From Chara braunii (taxonomy: Eukaryota; Streptophyta; Charophyceae; Charales; Characeae), in the NCBI GenBank assembly GCA_003427395.1, contig BFEA01000263.1, positions 341,859 to 361,868 on the forward strand: DNA of 20,010 bases, in the 5' to 3' direction. Within the stretch, counting starts at the first letter, position 1. Each line of letters starts with the position of its first letter. The translations under genes and the position numbers were made by a program. The notes under the pieces are model-generated. The model saw only the letters and a program-made list of their open reading frames with translations, searched no databases and was not told the DNA's origin. Of the stretch, positions 1 to 9,811 are shown piece by piece.

Positions 1-87
<87 letters not shown>
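1..87. repeat. (CT)n microsatellite
   Basis: Uninterrupted CT dinucleotide repeat that starts at the window edge, so its full length is unknown. It ends at the first A at position 88. Confidence 0.99.
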
Positions 88-89
<2 letters not shown>

Positions 90-994
90 GAATGACCCTT
101 ACCGTTGTTATGGCCAGATTCAGTCAAAATTCGAGAGCAGAGAAAGTAAGTTATTGGGGTAGAAACTGCGAATGTGATGGAAAGACGAAACAAAAGCAGG
201 ACAATGATTTATAATGAAGACGAGCAGCCAAGAGAGGGAGCGCATCAGAATTTGAGTACCATTTTGACGAACATCATCGGATNGACACGTGTTATGGAGT
301 CAATCACCACGCCGGTAAAGGTGATAATGACGATCACCATGAGGAGTGAGACAGTAGTAGAGGAAACAAGTAAGTGCCCCNTCACTCAAATAAGGATGAA
401 CCTTTCTCCACGATAGGGNAAGCTACATCGACAACTTCCCTGCCTTACTCCGCTTTCGTTTCTGCTCACACACCACGCTGTCTCTAGCCACCACAACACT
501 AAGACTATCACTCAAACTTCAAATCTGACCTCTCAATCAGATTCGCCCTAGCTGAAAACCCTTATTTCGCATCTTACCCCACTCAAATCCATCAAGAAAT
601 GAGTGAGATTCACAATCTTCACTCCCACTCTCCCTCCACCTCTTTTTGGCGCGGCTCTCTCTCACTACCATCTAATCTACTAACTCACTGGTTGTACTTA
701 ACGTTACCATCATAATCGCCCTGGGCCAAACCTCGGCATTGCCTCATTGTTCGCCCAATTCCATCATGAATCAAGCGAGCCAGAAGATCCGCCTGCCGCC
801 ATAGCTGCCTTCCCTCACCTTCACCTCCGAATGCATCTAACGCAAGGTCACATCCAGATTGTTCTTACNATTGTGGGTGGCACCTGCAGCGGATCCTACA
901 GCGCAATTGGCAACATCCGGTGCAGTAGAAAAGCCTCGTAGGAAGGAAATAGGAAAGAGAAAAANAAAAGCATCAGAATGAGTGTCCGTTGGTC
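88..994. other. Noncoding, no gene seen
   Basis: Short open frames on both strands are interrupted and contain Ns. I see no protein motif, RNA gene or clear repeat. A purine-rich stretch at about 946-969 reads on the minus strand as a T-rich run downstream of the U6-like sequence. Confidence 0.6.
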
Positions 995-999
995 TTACT

Positions 1000-1075
1000 T
1001 TATGTGTTTTCCTTGCACAGGGGCCGTGCTAATCTTCTCTGTATCGTTCCAAATTTCACGGATGTCCCGAAGGAC
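1000..1075 (-). ncRNA. U6 snRNA-like sequence, 3' end diverged (probable pseudogene)
   Basis: Read on the minus strand from 1075, this matches the 5' three quarters of U6 spliceosomal RNA. It has the 5' stem GTCC-TTCG-GGAC (one base pair shorter than the usual GTCCC/GGGAC), GGAACGATACAGAGAAG with the catalytic ACAGAGA box at 1042-1036, then ATTAGCA and GGCCCCTGTGCAAGG of the internal stem-loop. U6 sits in the spliceosome core and pairs with the 5' splice site and U2. From about 1000 downward the sequence no longer matches; the canonical 3' end and immediate T-tract are missing, although a T-rich run lies at 969-959. An ATATAT lies 25-29 nt upstream, where plant U6 genes carry a TATA box, but I see no plant upstream sequence element. 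The tRNA-like sequence directly upstream favours a retroposed or chimeric copy over a working gene. Confidence 0.75.
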
Positions 1076-1159
1076 TAAGGCAAGGGAAAGACCCTNAGAT
1101 ATATTGGCTNAGCTGATTGAGCCCAGGTAACATCGAACAGTTTTNCCCATCCCCACCCA

Positions 1160-1234
1160 AAAGCCCGAGGGTTTGAACTCGAACCCGTACGTCAGCAGCC
1201 CGGGGATATACCAGCTGCGCTCGGCCAGCGTGTC
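1160..1234 (-). repeat. tRNA-derived SINE-like sequence
   Basis: On the minus strand there is an A-box-like TGGCCGAGCGCAGCTGG (1227-1211) and a B-box-like GGTTCGAGTTC (1185-1175). The 42-nt offset is close to tRNA geometry, and the region around the B box can form a T-arm-like stem (GGGTT with AACCC). The sequence expected for the acceptor stem, GACACGC, has no partner after the T arm, so this is not a functional tRNA. It is best read as the head of a tRNA-derived SINE or a tRNA pseudogene. It lies about 85 nt upstream of the U6-like sequence on the same strand. Confidence 0.55.
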
Positions 1235-1374
1235 CCTGTACAAATTTTGGTGGTAGTAGTAGAAAAATGGATCTTTGAAAAATTATGGACACACAATTGG
1301 CCACAGCCTGTGGTCTCCACCACGGTTCCCTCTACCCATCCTAGCTCAGGCATAGCTCACTATCTGTGGTCCCT

Positions 1375-1936
1375 ACGGGCATGGTCACACTGCGACCCCA
1401 AATCTGCAAAAATATGCAGATTTGGGACGGGCCAGTTCAAGGTTCTGGGCATGGTTCGGGTCCCATTGCTGTACCTCTTCATATGGAACAAGCAGGAACA
1501 ACAAATTGGTACTTCGCTGGTCACACANCACTATCCTCAAACTGTGTCTGGTGAACGNAGTTTTACAATCCTAAAAAAAAAAAAAAAAAAGTNCCAAGAA
1601 ATAAAATAAAAANTNNAAATAGGCATCTGTGGTCACCCCCGGACGTGACNGTAAATTTTNTGTACCCCGGGGCTACACAACTGCGGCCACTGACAAGTGG
1701 TCATACACAAAATGGCACCTTTGAGACCTTAGGAANTCTATGTAACCGGTCCCATGCCTTACTGACCTCAACGGGCATGCTCACACTCAAACCTCTCACT
1801 GCAGAAATGGGACCGGGCAGGCCCACACACNAAGNTTCTCATAGCAGATCNATATTGGTGTNCGNTGTATCCCCTGGTCACGGCCTCAAGCCTTGTCCAC
1901 CATCCTGCAGGCCTCTATGGGCATGCTCACACTCAA
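1375..1936. repeat. Three diverged copies of a short repeat
   Basis: The motif ACGGGCATGSTCACACT recurs at 1375-1391, 1771-1790 and 1917-1936 (ATGGGC in the third). Flanking text is only loosely similar, for example 'gacc' or 'gcct' before each copy and GGGACGGGC or GGGACCGGGC after the first two. Spacing is irregular (about 396 and 146 bp). It looks like old, decayed repetition in noncoding DNA; the Ns hinder closer comparison. Confidence 0.5.
1573..1590 (+). repeat. Poly(A) run
   Basis: Eighteen consecutive As followed by further A-rich, N-containing sequence to about 1620. It could be the tail of a retroposed sequence on the plus strand or a simple repeat. No body was recognised upstream. 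Confidence 0.8.
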
Positions 1937-2069
1937 GTAGTGATGNAGTGGGTGGTGCACCTGATCTGCACCCCGGCCATGTACAGGCACTTCCCTCTTT
2001 CTTGCNTAAAGTCATGCCCTTGAAATACCGACGTAGATCCGACGGGCGTCGGGTAATCTAAATAATTTT

Positions 2070-2143
2070 ATTTTGGTCATCTGGTTTTGAACGCAGGTTT
2101 GTATTTCAGCAGTTCAATGGTGTACCCACTGAGCTAGACTGTT
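2070..2143 (-). repeat. tRNA-derived SINE-like sequence (second copy type)
   Basis: The minus strand carries a perfect A-box-type TAGCTCAGTGGGTA (2136-2123) and a B-box-like GCGTTCAAAACC (2094-2083), 42 nt apart. The presumed acceptor AACAGTC does not pair with the sequence after the T arm, and the anticodon arm is poor. It is therefore a tRNA pseudogene or SINE head rather than a tRNA gene. It differs in sequence from the tRNA-like element at 1160-1234, so the two derive from different tRNAs or are old. Confidence 0.6.
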
Positions 2144-4490
2144 GGGTCTCACAGCCAGTCCACGGACCGGTACAAGGTCACGTCCCAAAATGGGACTTAA
2201 ATAATAAGAAAAAAATATATAAAAAAAATAAGGAAAAATAGGAGTAGGGGGAGGGGAACCGTGGGGACTCGTCCCTCGGCCCCACCTTACGGGCCCTCGG
2301 TCGGAACTCCCCGCAAAACCAAGGGGGATATTCCTCCAGGACCCTCGACCCCTCGGTTTAACTCCGTAGTGCTCCTCCGCGGTGGATCATGCTCATGTAC
2401 GTCAGTTAGTTGAGTAATTATTGAGATGTTTACTTTCGCATATTGACTTTCAGGCTTAGTTGTAAATAGGATGGTATTGAGTGTGACACAGATTTCCTCA
2501 TTTTTACTTTCACATTTTTCAGTGTGGTGTGGAGTGGTCTTAGATAGTGTTTTTGTGTGAGTTTATGATTCTTTCTCGTTCAGAGCGGTGTGAGATCCTG
2601 GTTTCTTTTTACCTTGACTTTTACTTTGACAGTTCATTCAGATACTCTGATTCTTTGTTGAGTACTGTGACACTTGGTACGATACCCAGACTCTTTGTGT
2701 GATACTTGGATTCTTTGTACTATACCTTGACCGTTTCGATATGGACGGGAGCTTTTGATTGTTGCAAAGCCCCAGATTCTGTGCGCATATGCGAGTCTCA
2801 GACTTCTTTCTTTTTGTGTGGTGTGTCACACTCACTCTCAGTTCGTGGACTTGCTCATATGAATGATTGTTGTGATGAAGTAAATGTTGTAAAATGACAT
2901 GATCCGCACTATCTTCCTCTATACTTAGGCATACCTGTTACATTAACAGACGAAGTCATAAGTACAGGGAAAGAGAGTGCACCTCACGTCTGTTTGAGAG
3001 GAAAGACTCGTGTCATAATTTGTATGGGCATGAGTGATGATAAATTGAACGGTCGCATGTGGTTCAAAAGCGAGAGAAGGAAACTCAATGACCGATTGGG
3101 TTTTTCCTTATATAAAAGTGATATTATGAAAGAGCACTCGAATGAGATGCTATAACGATGAGAAAATTTTATGTATGTAAGTCTGACGAGGAAAGACCAA
3201 ACATTTTGTGAGAATTGCGAATGGAAAACTTTTGGCAATTGAGGTGAAACTCTGAAAAACATTTGAGAGATGTCCCTAAGACGTGTGACCTCTGCCCTGA
3301 TCAAAGCAAGGGAGGCACGACCTTGTGGGTTTATTGAGAATTTTGTTTGAATATTAAGAAAGACGCTATCCCTCCACGTAGTCCTATGGACAGCTGGTAC
3401 GTGATCCTTTGGTTATGATGAAAGTTTTTGAGAGAGAATGCCAGACCACAATGAAGTCTGTCTAAGAGACATATTTTGTGAGGTCAGGCTAAGGGGCTAT
3501 ACTTAGCATCGCTGAAATTGTAGGACCTAACTCCCAGCGAGGGCCGTTGACCGGCGCAACCTGGCAGCGGGACAATGACTTACCAACGGTTAAGTCTTGA
3601 AGGGTCGGTCACCCAGAGAGGTTTAGCTGGAGGGAAAGTCATTGGGGTCGATTAGGTAAAGAGTCGGGACCCTTCGGGGTGCCAATATAGATAAAACTTC
3701 TTATCGTTGCGCAACCAACGAGGGCACTGCCGCTAATATAACAACGCGGTAGGCTGTAGATCTGGCTCGATCAACTAGACTATGGTGGGCGAGGATGGAG
3801 ACCTAGAAGCCGCCTGTGTTAGACTCCAGGTTGGACGTTCATTATGAATGGGTACTTGAGATGGTACTAACTACCATTTTGAGGACTATAGGTGCCCCAT
3901 ATTTGAGAGAGGTCTGGGTTAGGGCCCGCGTCCTAAGTTATGACCCTGCTTGCAGGACGATGACTAAACAAGACACCCAACGGTGAACCGGGAGATGTCT
4001 AAGGCAAAGGGAGAGAACTATCAAGCTACTACAGTGGGCATTACGCTGTAGTACGGAACAAAGTATCCCCAGAGTCCGAGGCCAGGACGTGGGAGACCGA
4101 GGTTGAAACCCTGGCAGTGGAACACCGTGACGGGGGTAGATTGATGGAATGCCTCGAACGGAGTCAAGCCGGCTAATCGGATTGGTCAAATTCCTTGTCA
4201 GCAGATGTAATTTGAATTGTTTATAGCTTTTGGGTTGATCGACGCGACGGGGACGTCGCTTAATAGGGTCCGGAAAGACTGTCGGCACCATTACCCTAAC
4301 AAGGGTAATTGTGCGTGTTTTTTGCACCTCGCAAAAGGGGCACCCTTGATGATATTTGAGAGAGTGACGTGCCTTAGGCTCGACCACGACTTACTCCAAT
4401 CCTCCATGTGTCCTCCTATATACAATCATCTTATCAGTAGTGAGTCGGAGATGCTTTATACTTGTCAGAATCTAGACATTTCTGGACCCT
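2144..4490. other. Noncoding, no gene recognised
   Basis: A-rich tract at about 2205-2245, then a GC-rich block at 2250-2390 with short inverted repeats (GTGGGG with CCCCAC). From 2400 to 3350 it is AT-rich, with a degenerate repeat at 2640-2740 in which GATACYCNGAYTCTTTGT-like units recur about three times. An 8-bp perfect inverted repeat, TACTACAG (4027-4034) with CTGTAGTA (4046-4053), was noted. The longest open frame (3938-4387, minus) has no recognisable motif. A 3' LTR for the elements to the right would be expected near here, but I could not match any segment to sequence beyond 13 kb. Confidence 0.5.
2640..2740. repeat. Degenerate short tandem repeat
   Basis: GATACTCTGATTCTTTGT, GATACCCAGACTCTTTGT and GATACTTGGATTCTTTGT (the last read as TGATACTTGG...) recur within 100 bp, separated by variable TACTGTGAC-like text. 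It is a decayed minisatellite of three to four units. Confidence 0.6.
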
Positions 4491-4501
4491 ATGAAAAAAT
4501 T

Positions 4502-6790
4502 CTATCCTGGATCACTCATGTCCTCCTGCAGCTGCCTATACAACTGCGCCCGTATCCCATCACGAGTCTTTAGGATCAGGTTCTCGTACTTATCCCTACG
4601 TACCCCAGAAGGATCCCAAGAAAACAAGTCATTCGCGTCATCTTTGAGGTTTTTGGGACAGGTCTCCTGTGGGTGTTTGCCCTTCTTGCAGTAAAAACAT
4701 CTTCCAAACTTCTTCTGCTCCATCCTATCAGCTCCTTGGGAGGGCACAGATGAGGGGACTGTTGTAGCCTTGCTCGTGACCTCCTGATGTGGATGCTCTG
4801 GAGGAATGGGGCATGCTGCTCTATCATCTTTCTGCGCCACCTGCCCACTCACTCGCTCCTCTGCCCCGGATCCAGTGGCCTAAGATCCCAATGCCTCCTT
4901 CAGACCTGCAACCAGAAGCATATCCTGAGGTGGTGGGGTTTTCTGAGAAACCTCCAGATCCTCCCCTACCTCAGCCTCAACCCTGGTCTGTCCCACACTC
5001 TCCTGAGCCTCCTGGTGCCCCACGGTTTCTCTCTGAATCGTAGGTGGTGCAGCCTCATCCATGTTGGCCTCTGCTGGTGGCCTCACCCCTGGCCTCACTA
5101 GTCCCTGCTCGTGTGCCAAGACGGTGGGCATCCTCCACTCAAACTCTCTTGCCTCTAAGTCCCTTCCTGCTAGTGTCTCTTGTGGCTCCAACATCTTCTT
5201 ATCCTTTAGAGGGATTTCCTCACCCCTTTGCTCGTTTGCCCTCTTTCCACCTTCTGACTCTTGAAGTCCTCTTCTGCAGGCTGCTTCCTGATTTCAAGCC
5301 CCTGGACCTCGGTCCAGTCCACCACTGCAGTAGGTGCCTGTTGTGCACATTTGGCCTCAAGATCCTCTATCCTCTTCTCCCACTTGGCTTCCTTTGCCTG
5401 AAAGATATTCTGTTGTACCTGCAAGTAGGTCCTTAGGGTGTCGTTGACTTTGTTGAGGGTCTGGTTGACCTATCTGATGGCCTCGTTGCCTGCCCAGGCC
5501 TTCTCCACCTCAATCTTCATTGCCTCCACGTCCTTGTTCTGCCTCTCCAACTCCTTCTTGAGATCATCAATTTCTTTCTGTCAGTCCATTCTCTGCTTAT
5601 GAGACGCCCGCGCCACCCTTGTTAACCTCTTCTCCATCTTTTCATCAGAAGTCTTGGTCACCGCAAAGCCCTTCTTCATAAGGCCCTTCAGGCTAAGCAA
5701 GTCTGTAGAGACCAGCTTAACCCCCATCTCCTGATGCTGCTCCCTGGGCCTCCCTGCTGCCTCCAACAACTTATCAAAGTTGTCCCAAGCCTCCGTGAAA
5801 AGAGGAGTCTCATCGTTTTGAGTGGGTGAGTCATTCCCCTTTCTGTCTTCTAGTATCACAGACTGCTCTCCCTGCTCAACCTTCTCGTGCAGCTCCGCAA
5901 TGTTCTTGAGTCTGATTTGGACTCTGATCTCTCTCTCTATTACTGCTCTCTCCTTTCTATCCTCTTCCTCCTCCCTTGCAACCTGTTCCTCACTCTACTT
6001 CTGTCCATGTGGCTCTTGAGGTACTTCTGGCCCTTTATCTGTCATAGGGCAGTCCTGAGCAGGCTGAGGGGGCGCATCTGATCCACCTAATGGTCCTCCC
6101 CTCTGGGTCCTTTCTGCATCCTGCCTCTCTGTCTGTTGTGTCCAGTCAGCATGTTGTTCCTCTCTCCTTTGAACCCTTTCAGCATGCTGCTCCTCTCCTC
6201 TCTCCTGCCTGTGGGACCTGTTCTCTCTCCTCTGTCCATCCCTCTGAGTGTCCGAAGTCATGCCCGACTAAAAAATCCTCCTCTCTGTGACCTCTGGCTT
6301 CTTCCTCTTCTTCTCCATACTCCTTCTCTCCTCTGTCACCGCCTTCAATCTCCCCAATGCAAGACTCTTTCCACAATGTTCCTGACGAACATCCTGATAG
6401 GCCTCCTCATGAACTGGAGGAACCCTCTCACTCTGGTCTCAGGTGCAATATTTTGCTCGTCTGCAAACCGGTCATAAGTCCACAAGAACTCATCCAGGTT
6501 CGTTCCATCGAACCGGATTGGCACTCCATCTCTCCCCACAGGCGATGGATGTATCCCTTCCATCTTCCTTTTGAACTCCTGCCAGGTCGCTGACTCTCGT
6601 ACATATCTGGCAAAGGCCTCAGCCCACTCGCCCTCTCCTCGTACCTCTCTCAGCATCCTGGCTCCATCCCATCTGAACTTGTTGGCATGCTTCTCGAACT
6701 CGACCAAAAACAACTCCACGTTCCCTCCTCTGAAGATGGGTGACCTACCCTCTTCTCCTCTATGGCTCCAATTTGACGTGCCCTTAGATC
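4502..6790 (-). pseudogene. Element B gag polyprotein remnant (two capsid-like repeats, coiled coil, CCHC)
   Basis: Gag packages retrotransposon RNA into particles. Read from about 6785 down, the frame gives SPIFRGGNVELFLVEF, then a second similar segment, VPIRFDGTNLDEFLWTYDRF (about 6540). A charged region follows, rich in Glu, Arg and Gln (6330-5860), then a coiled coil (5600-5340; KEIDDLKKELERQ, WEKRIEDLEAK), a Pro/Glu linker and the zinc knuckle CFYCKKGKHPQETC (CX2CX4HX4C, about 4710-4665). Breaks: an apparent T loss just before the stop at 6345; in-frame stops at 6268-6270, 5995-5997, 5581-5583, 5470-5472 and 4880-4882; and a G-run shift at about 5223-5226. No protease or RT follows. Its zinc knuckle and capsid text differ from element A gag, so it belongs to another family. 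The 5' end has no ATG in frame and runs into the element A integrase. Confidence 0.75.
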
Positions 6791-8194
6791 AAGCAAGTCC
6801 TCAAAAGACAAGGTTGTCTCGAGGGCTTGTCGCCTCCAAGTCTTTAGGAAACTTTCTATAGGGAACGTCACATGTCTGCCATACCATAACGTAGCTGGCG
6901 CGTAGTTGGTACTCCTTCTGACAGTGATATTTTCCACGAAGAAAGCAACCCTCAGGAAGGTTGGNCACTGATTAGGCCTGCCATCTGTTCATTTTGCGAG
7001 AAGATTTGTAATGGTACTGTGCCCTCTTTCCACTGGTGTGTTAGCCTGAGGGTGCATCGCAGTCGTATACTCGACGATCACACCATACCCTTTCAGCAAT
7101 GCTTTCACTTCGGCACAGGTGAATTCAGACCCTCTGTCCATTACGAACCTTGAGACGAAAGGATAGCGAAGGTAGTATTCTTCAATGCATCTTGCTAGTA
7201 CCTCTCAAGTCTTCGTGCGAATAGCCTTACCATCAACAAACCCTGAGAGATTGTCTCGTGCATCGAAGATATAGTTGAACCCTCCTATTCCCAGAGGCAT
7301 CGCTAATAGATCCAGATGAACGACTGCTCCGACCTCACGTATATATCTAGGGTGAAGCAGTTCCCTGGGTCTTAGCGAAGACCGCTCCTGACATGGTACA
7401 CAAGATTTACAATATCTGTCGATCATGTGTCTCATGCCATCCCAGTAATATAGTTCGTGAATCTTTAAGTATGTTGCATCTGTGCTCCTATGACCACCAG
7501 CCGTTCCATCATGAAGGGCAACTATAACGTCAATCTGTCGATTTACCCCACAGACTACCCTTCTGGGATTCTTTCCTTTACTTCTCATGAATAGATGGTT
7601 GTCCCTCACTAGGAAATTCGGTCGCATCTTAAGGACTCTTTCGCTAACATCTCTTTCTCTTGTTTCACATGAAAGGAGCATACCCAACTCCAGATATACT
7701 CCGTCGTATTCTTCTGCGCGAAAGACCTCTTTTATCTCACCTTCTTCAAAATTATCGTCCTCTCCTTCATGGATCACGTTCTCCCCTCTGTCTTGCCTCT
7801 CTCCTTCAATCCTAGCAACCTCTTCTTGAAGCAACGAGTTTGCCAATAGGTACATTCCACCTACCATTCGTTCATGCTTTTCTACCTGCTGGGGTCCGGT
7901 CTCCATTCTGACCGAGTCTTCCTGCAACTGGTACTTATTTGCCAAGGCCAACTCCATCATCCACTCCACTCCTGGCATTCCCCAAGAATCTTCCTCAACA
8001 TAAGGTTTGAGGACAATATCCGGCCGCCGTACATGACCTGGAGGTACGAGCCATATGGCTCGTTCAGGAGTAACATAGTTACCTATAGCCAATGACCAGG
8101 AGTTAATGTGGAGTTTAACGTCCTCTTCCTTGTCCAGAAAACCGTCGACCGGCGGAGTATCTTCAATTACCCCTTTGTTGCTCGTACCCCAGTA
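6735..8194 (-). pseudogene. pol: Element A integrase, C-terminally truncated
   Basis: Integrase inserts the cDNA into the genome. After a long acidic linker (about 8190-7560) the HHCC zinc domain reads LHDGTAGGH and CKSCVPC (His 316 and 323, Cys 353 and 356 counted from the Met at 8458). The catalytic core has HLDLLAMP (first Asp, Asp 383), VMDRGSEF (second Asp, codon 7138-7136) and NTPVERGH (Glu, codon 7030-7028), with exactly 35 residues between the last two: a D,D(35)E signature. TGA stops lie at 7205-7207 and 6989-6991 (LAK-stop-TDGRP, where Trp or Arg would fit). After YAPATLWYGRHVTFPIESF and LLDLRARQIGAIEEKR the usual basic C-terminal tail and any chromodomain are missing. The sequence passes into element B gag in another frame at about 6735-6760. 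Confidence 0.9.
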
Positions 8195-8792
8195 GACGCG
8201 ACTTATCTCATCTGCCCTATTCTTGTTCCCAGGAATACGCTTCATTTCGAAGTCAAACATCCAGATGTACGTCAACCACCTGGCAATGGTTGGATCTGAA
8301 GGAGCGAAGTTCTTAAGGGAACCAGCTAGAGCAGTTGAGTCCACCCTCAACGTAAACCTGCTACCAAAGAGGTAGTTTCTGAAGATCCTCAAGCAGTGAA
8401 GAACTGTCAAGGTCTCGCGCTTAAACTGAGAGTAATTCCTCTCAGTTATGTTAAGCATTTGACTTTCAAATCTTAGCGGTCATTCTTGTCCATTGAGGTC
8501 TTGCTGGATCAGTGCTCCTCCCAGTGCAGTCGGCCCTGCGTCAGTTTCCACAATAAAGGGTCTGGTCATCACAGCCGCATGGTCTGGTACCCCCAGTACT
8601 AGGCCCCCTTCCTCAAACTCTTTCTTCAGACCCTCTATCATTGACTCTTGCTTGTCCCCCCATTCCCAATCTTGACCTTGGCGCACAAGCTTTCGCAACT
8701 GCTCTGTCTTTGTCGCAAACCCTTTGATGAAAACTCTCCAAAACCCACATGTTCCCAGGAAGCTTCTTACCTCTGTAATTGTCTCGAATGGT
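8195..8792 (-). pseudogene. pol: Element A RT connection and RNase H, broken
   Basis: RNase H removes the RNA strand of the RNA-DNA hybrid during reverse transcription. The connection starts PFETITEVRSFLGTCGFWRVF. The RNase H domain then carries ETDAGPTALGGALI (first catalytic Asp, codon 8542-8540), YSQFKRETLTVLHCLR (Glu), FTLRVDSTAL (Asp) and GNKNRADEISR (Asp), so all four metal-binding acidic residues are present. A TGA at 8480-8482 interrupts between NGQE and PLRFESQ, where an Arg CGA codon would fit. The frame is otherwise continuous into integrase. Confidence 0.9.
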
Positions 8793-9811
8793 CTTTGGTC
8801 ATTCAAAAATCTTGTTCGTTTTCTTAGTGTCTGGTCGACGAGCCCTCTCGTCCCACACAAACCCTAAGATCGTTGCTCCACGCATACAATGTCTGGACTT
8901 TGTTCCGCTTGCAGTGAGGTTATGCTCTTTTAGCAAGTATAGGACTTTACAAAGATCTTGCACATGATCCCAGACAAATCGCCTAATCCCAGGCATCACC
9001 TCCTGCTCATCCTTCTTTTTTGGTCCTTTCACAGCCAGATCATCGATGTAAGGTTGTGTAATGTGAGGACTCACTGGTTGCATTGCCCTCACCATGTGTC
9101 TCTGGACCATGACAACCGCATTCGTCCATCCTTGTGGTGCGACATTCATGTGCATCAGCCATCGAGGGGTATGCATTGAGGTCATTGGTCTGTCCGAAGG
9201 GTAAACAGGAAACTGGTCATAACCAGAATACAAGTCTATGAGAGATATTATGGATTTTCCTGCGCATGCCTCTGAAAGCGCATCAGCGTTAGGGAGACCC
9301 CCTGCATCTCTCACTGTTACAGCATTCAAGCGCTGCAAATCCTGTACCCATCTCAGTGTCCCATTTGGTTTGACAAAGGAAAACCAAAGGGATGCATATG
9401 GTCCACTCGAGTAGTCTAAGACATGAGTGCGGATCTTCCCATCAAGATAATTTACCACCTTTTTTTCGTCAGCCGGATTCGGGTATCGCGCACCTCGCAG
9501 ATTCCATGGTTCATGTGGCATGGTATGTATCCGAATCATCGGAATCTTGTCAACATCCAGGCGGCCACGTTCGTCATCATTGAAGGCATAGGCAGTATGC
9601 CTTCCTCTCATGGTCTCTACCATCAACTGCCTCTCCTGCGCTGTAAGGAAATCTGGTTCCCCTATTATCAGCGCCTCTTCCATTTCTTGATTGATACGAC
9701 ATGGTCCATTCTCTGCATTTTCCTACATCTGCCGTATCAACTCTCGTTCCCGCTCGTAATAAACTTCTTGTTCATAAGTCACGAGCACAGGAACAGGGCG
9801 ACATTTTTTAT
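8793..9811 (-). pseudogene. pol: Element A reverse transcriptase, broken
   Basis: RNA-dependent DNA polymerase that copies element RNA into cDNA. The frame begins in -1 phase at about 9820 (YKKVDKKCRPVP), meets a TAG at 9723-9725, then stays open from the Met at 9683 to a TGA at 8799-8801. Motifs by residue from that Met: VKPNGTLRWVQDLQRLN (about 104-120), SLIDLYSGYDQFPV with first catalytic Asp at 150, NVAPQGWTNAV (180-190), and YIDDLAVKG with the catalytic Asp pair at 214-215 (9044-9039). The Gly usual in 'TPRGL' is Trp at residue 175. The TGA stands where Trp is expected (KIFE-stop-PK). A 1-nt shift within about ten bases then moves the reading into the RNase H frame (PFETITEVRSFLG). Confidence 0.93.

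Noticed and set aside
995-1304. Minus-strand open frames over the tRNA-like and U6-like sequences
   Set aside because: They translate noncoding RNA-derived sequence, contain Ns and carry no protein motif.
4055-4135. Possible third tRNA-like sequence (GGTTGAAACC at 4101-4110 as B box)
   Set aside because: No A box at the expected distance and no cloverleaf pairing.
3938-4387. 149-residue minus-strand open frame
   Set aside because: No recognisable motif, overlapped by a plus-strand open frame of similar length, in noncoding surroundings.
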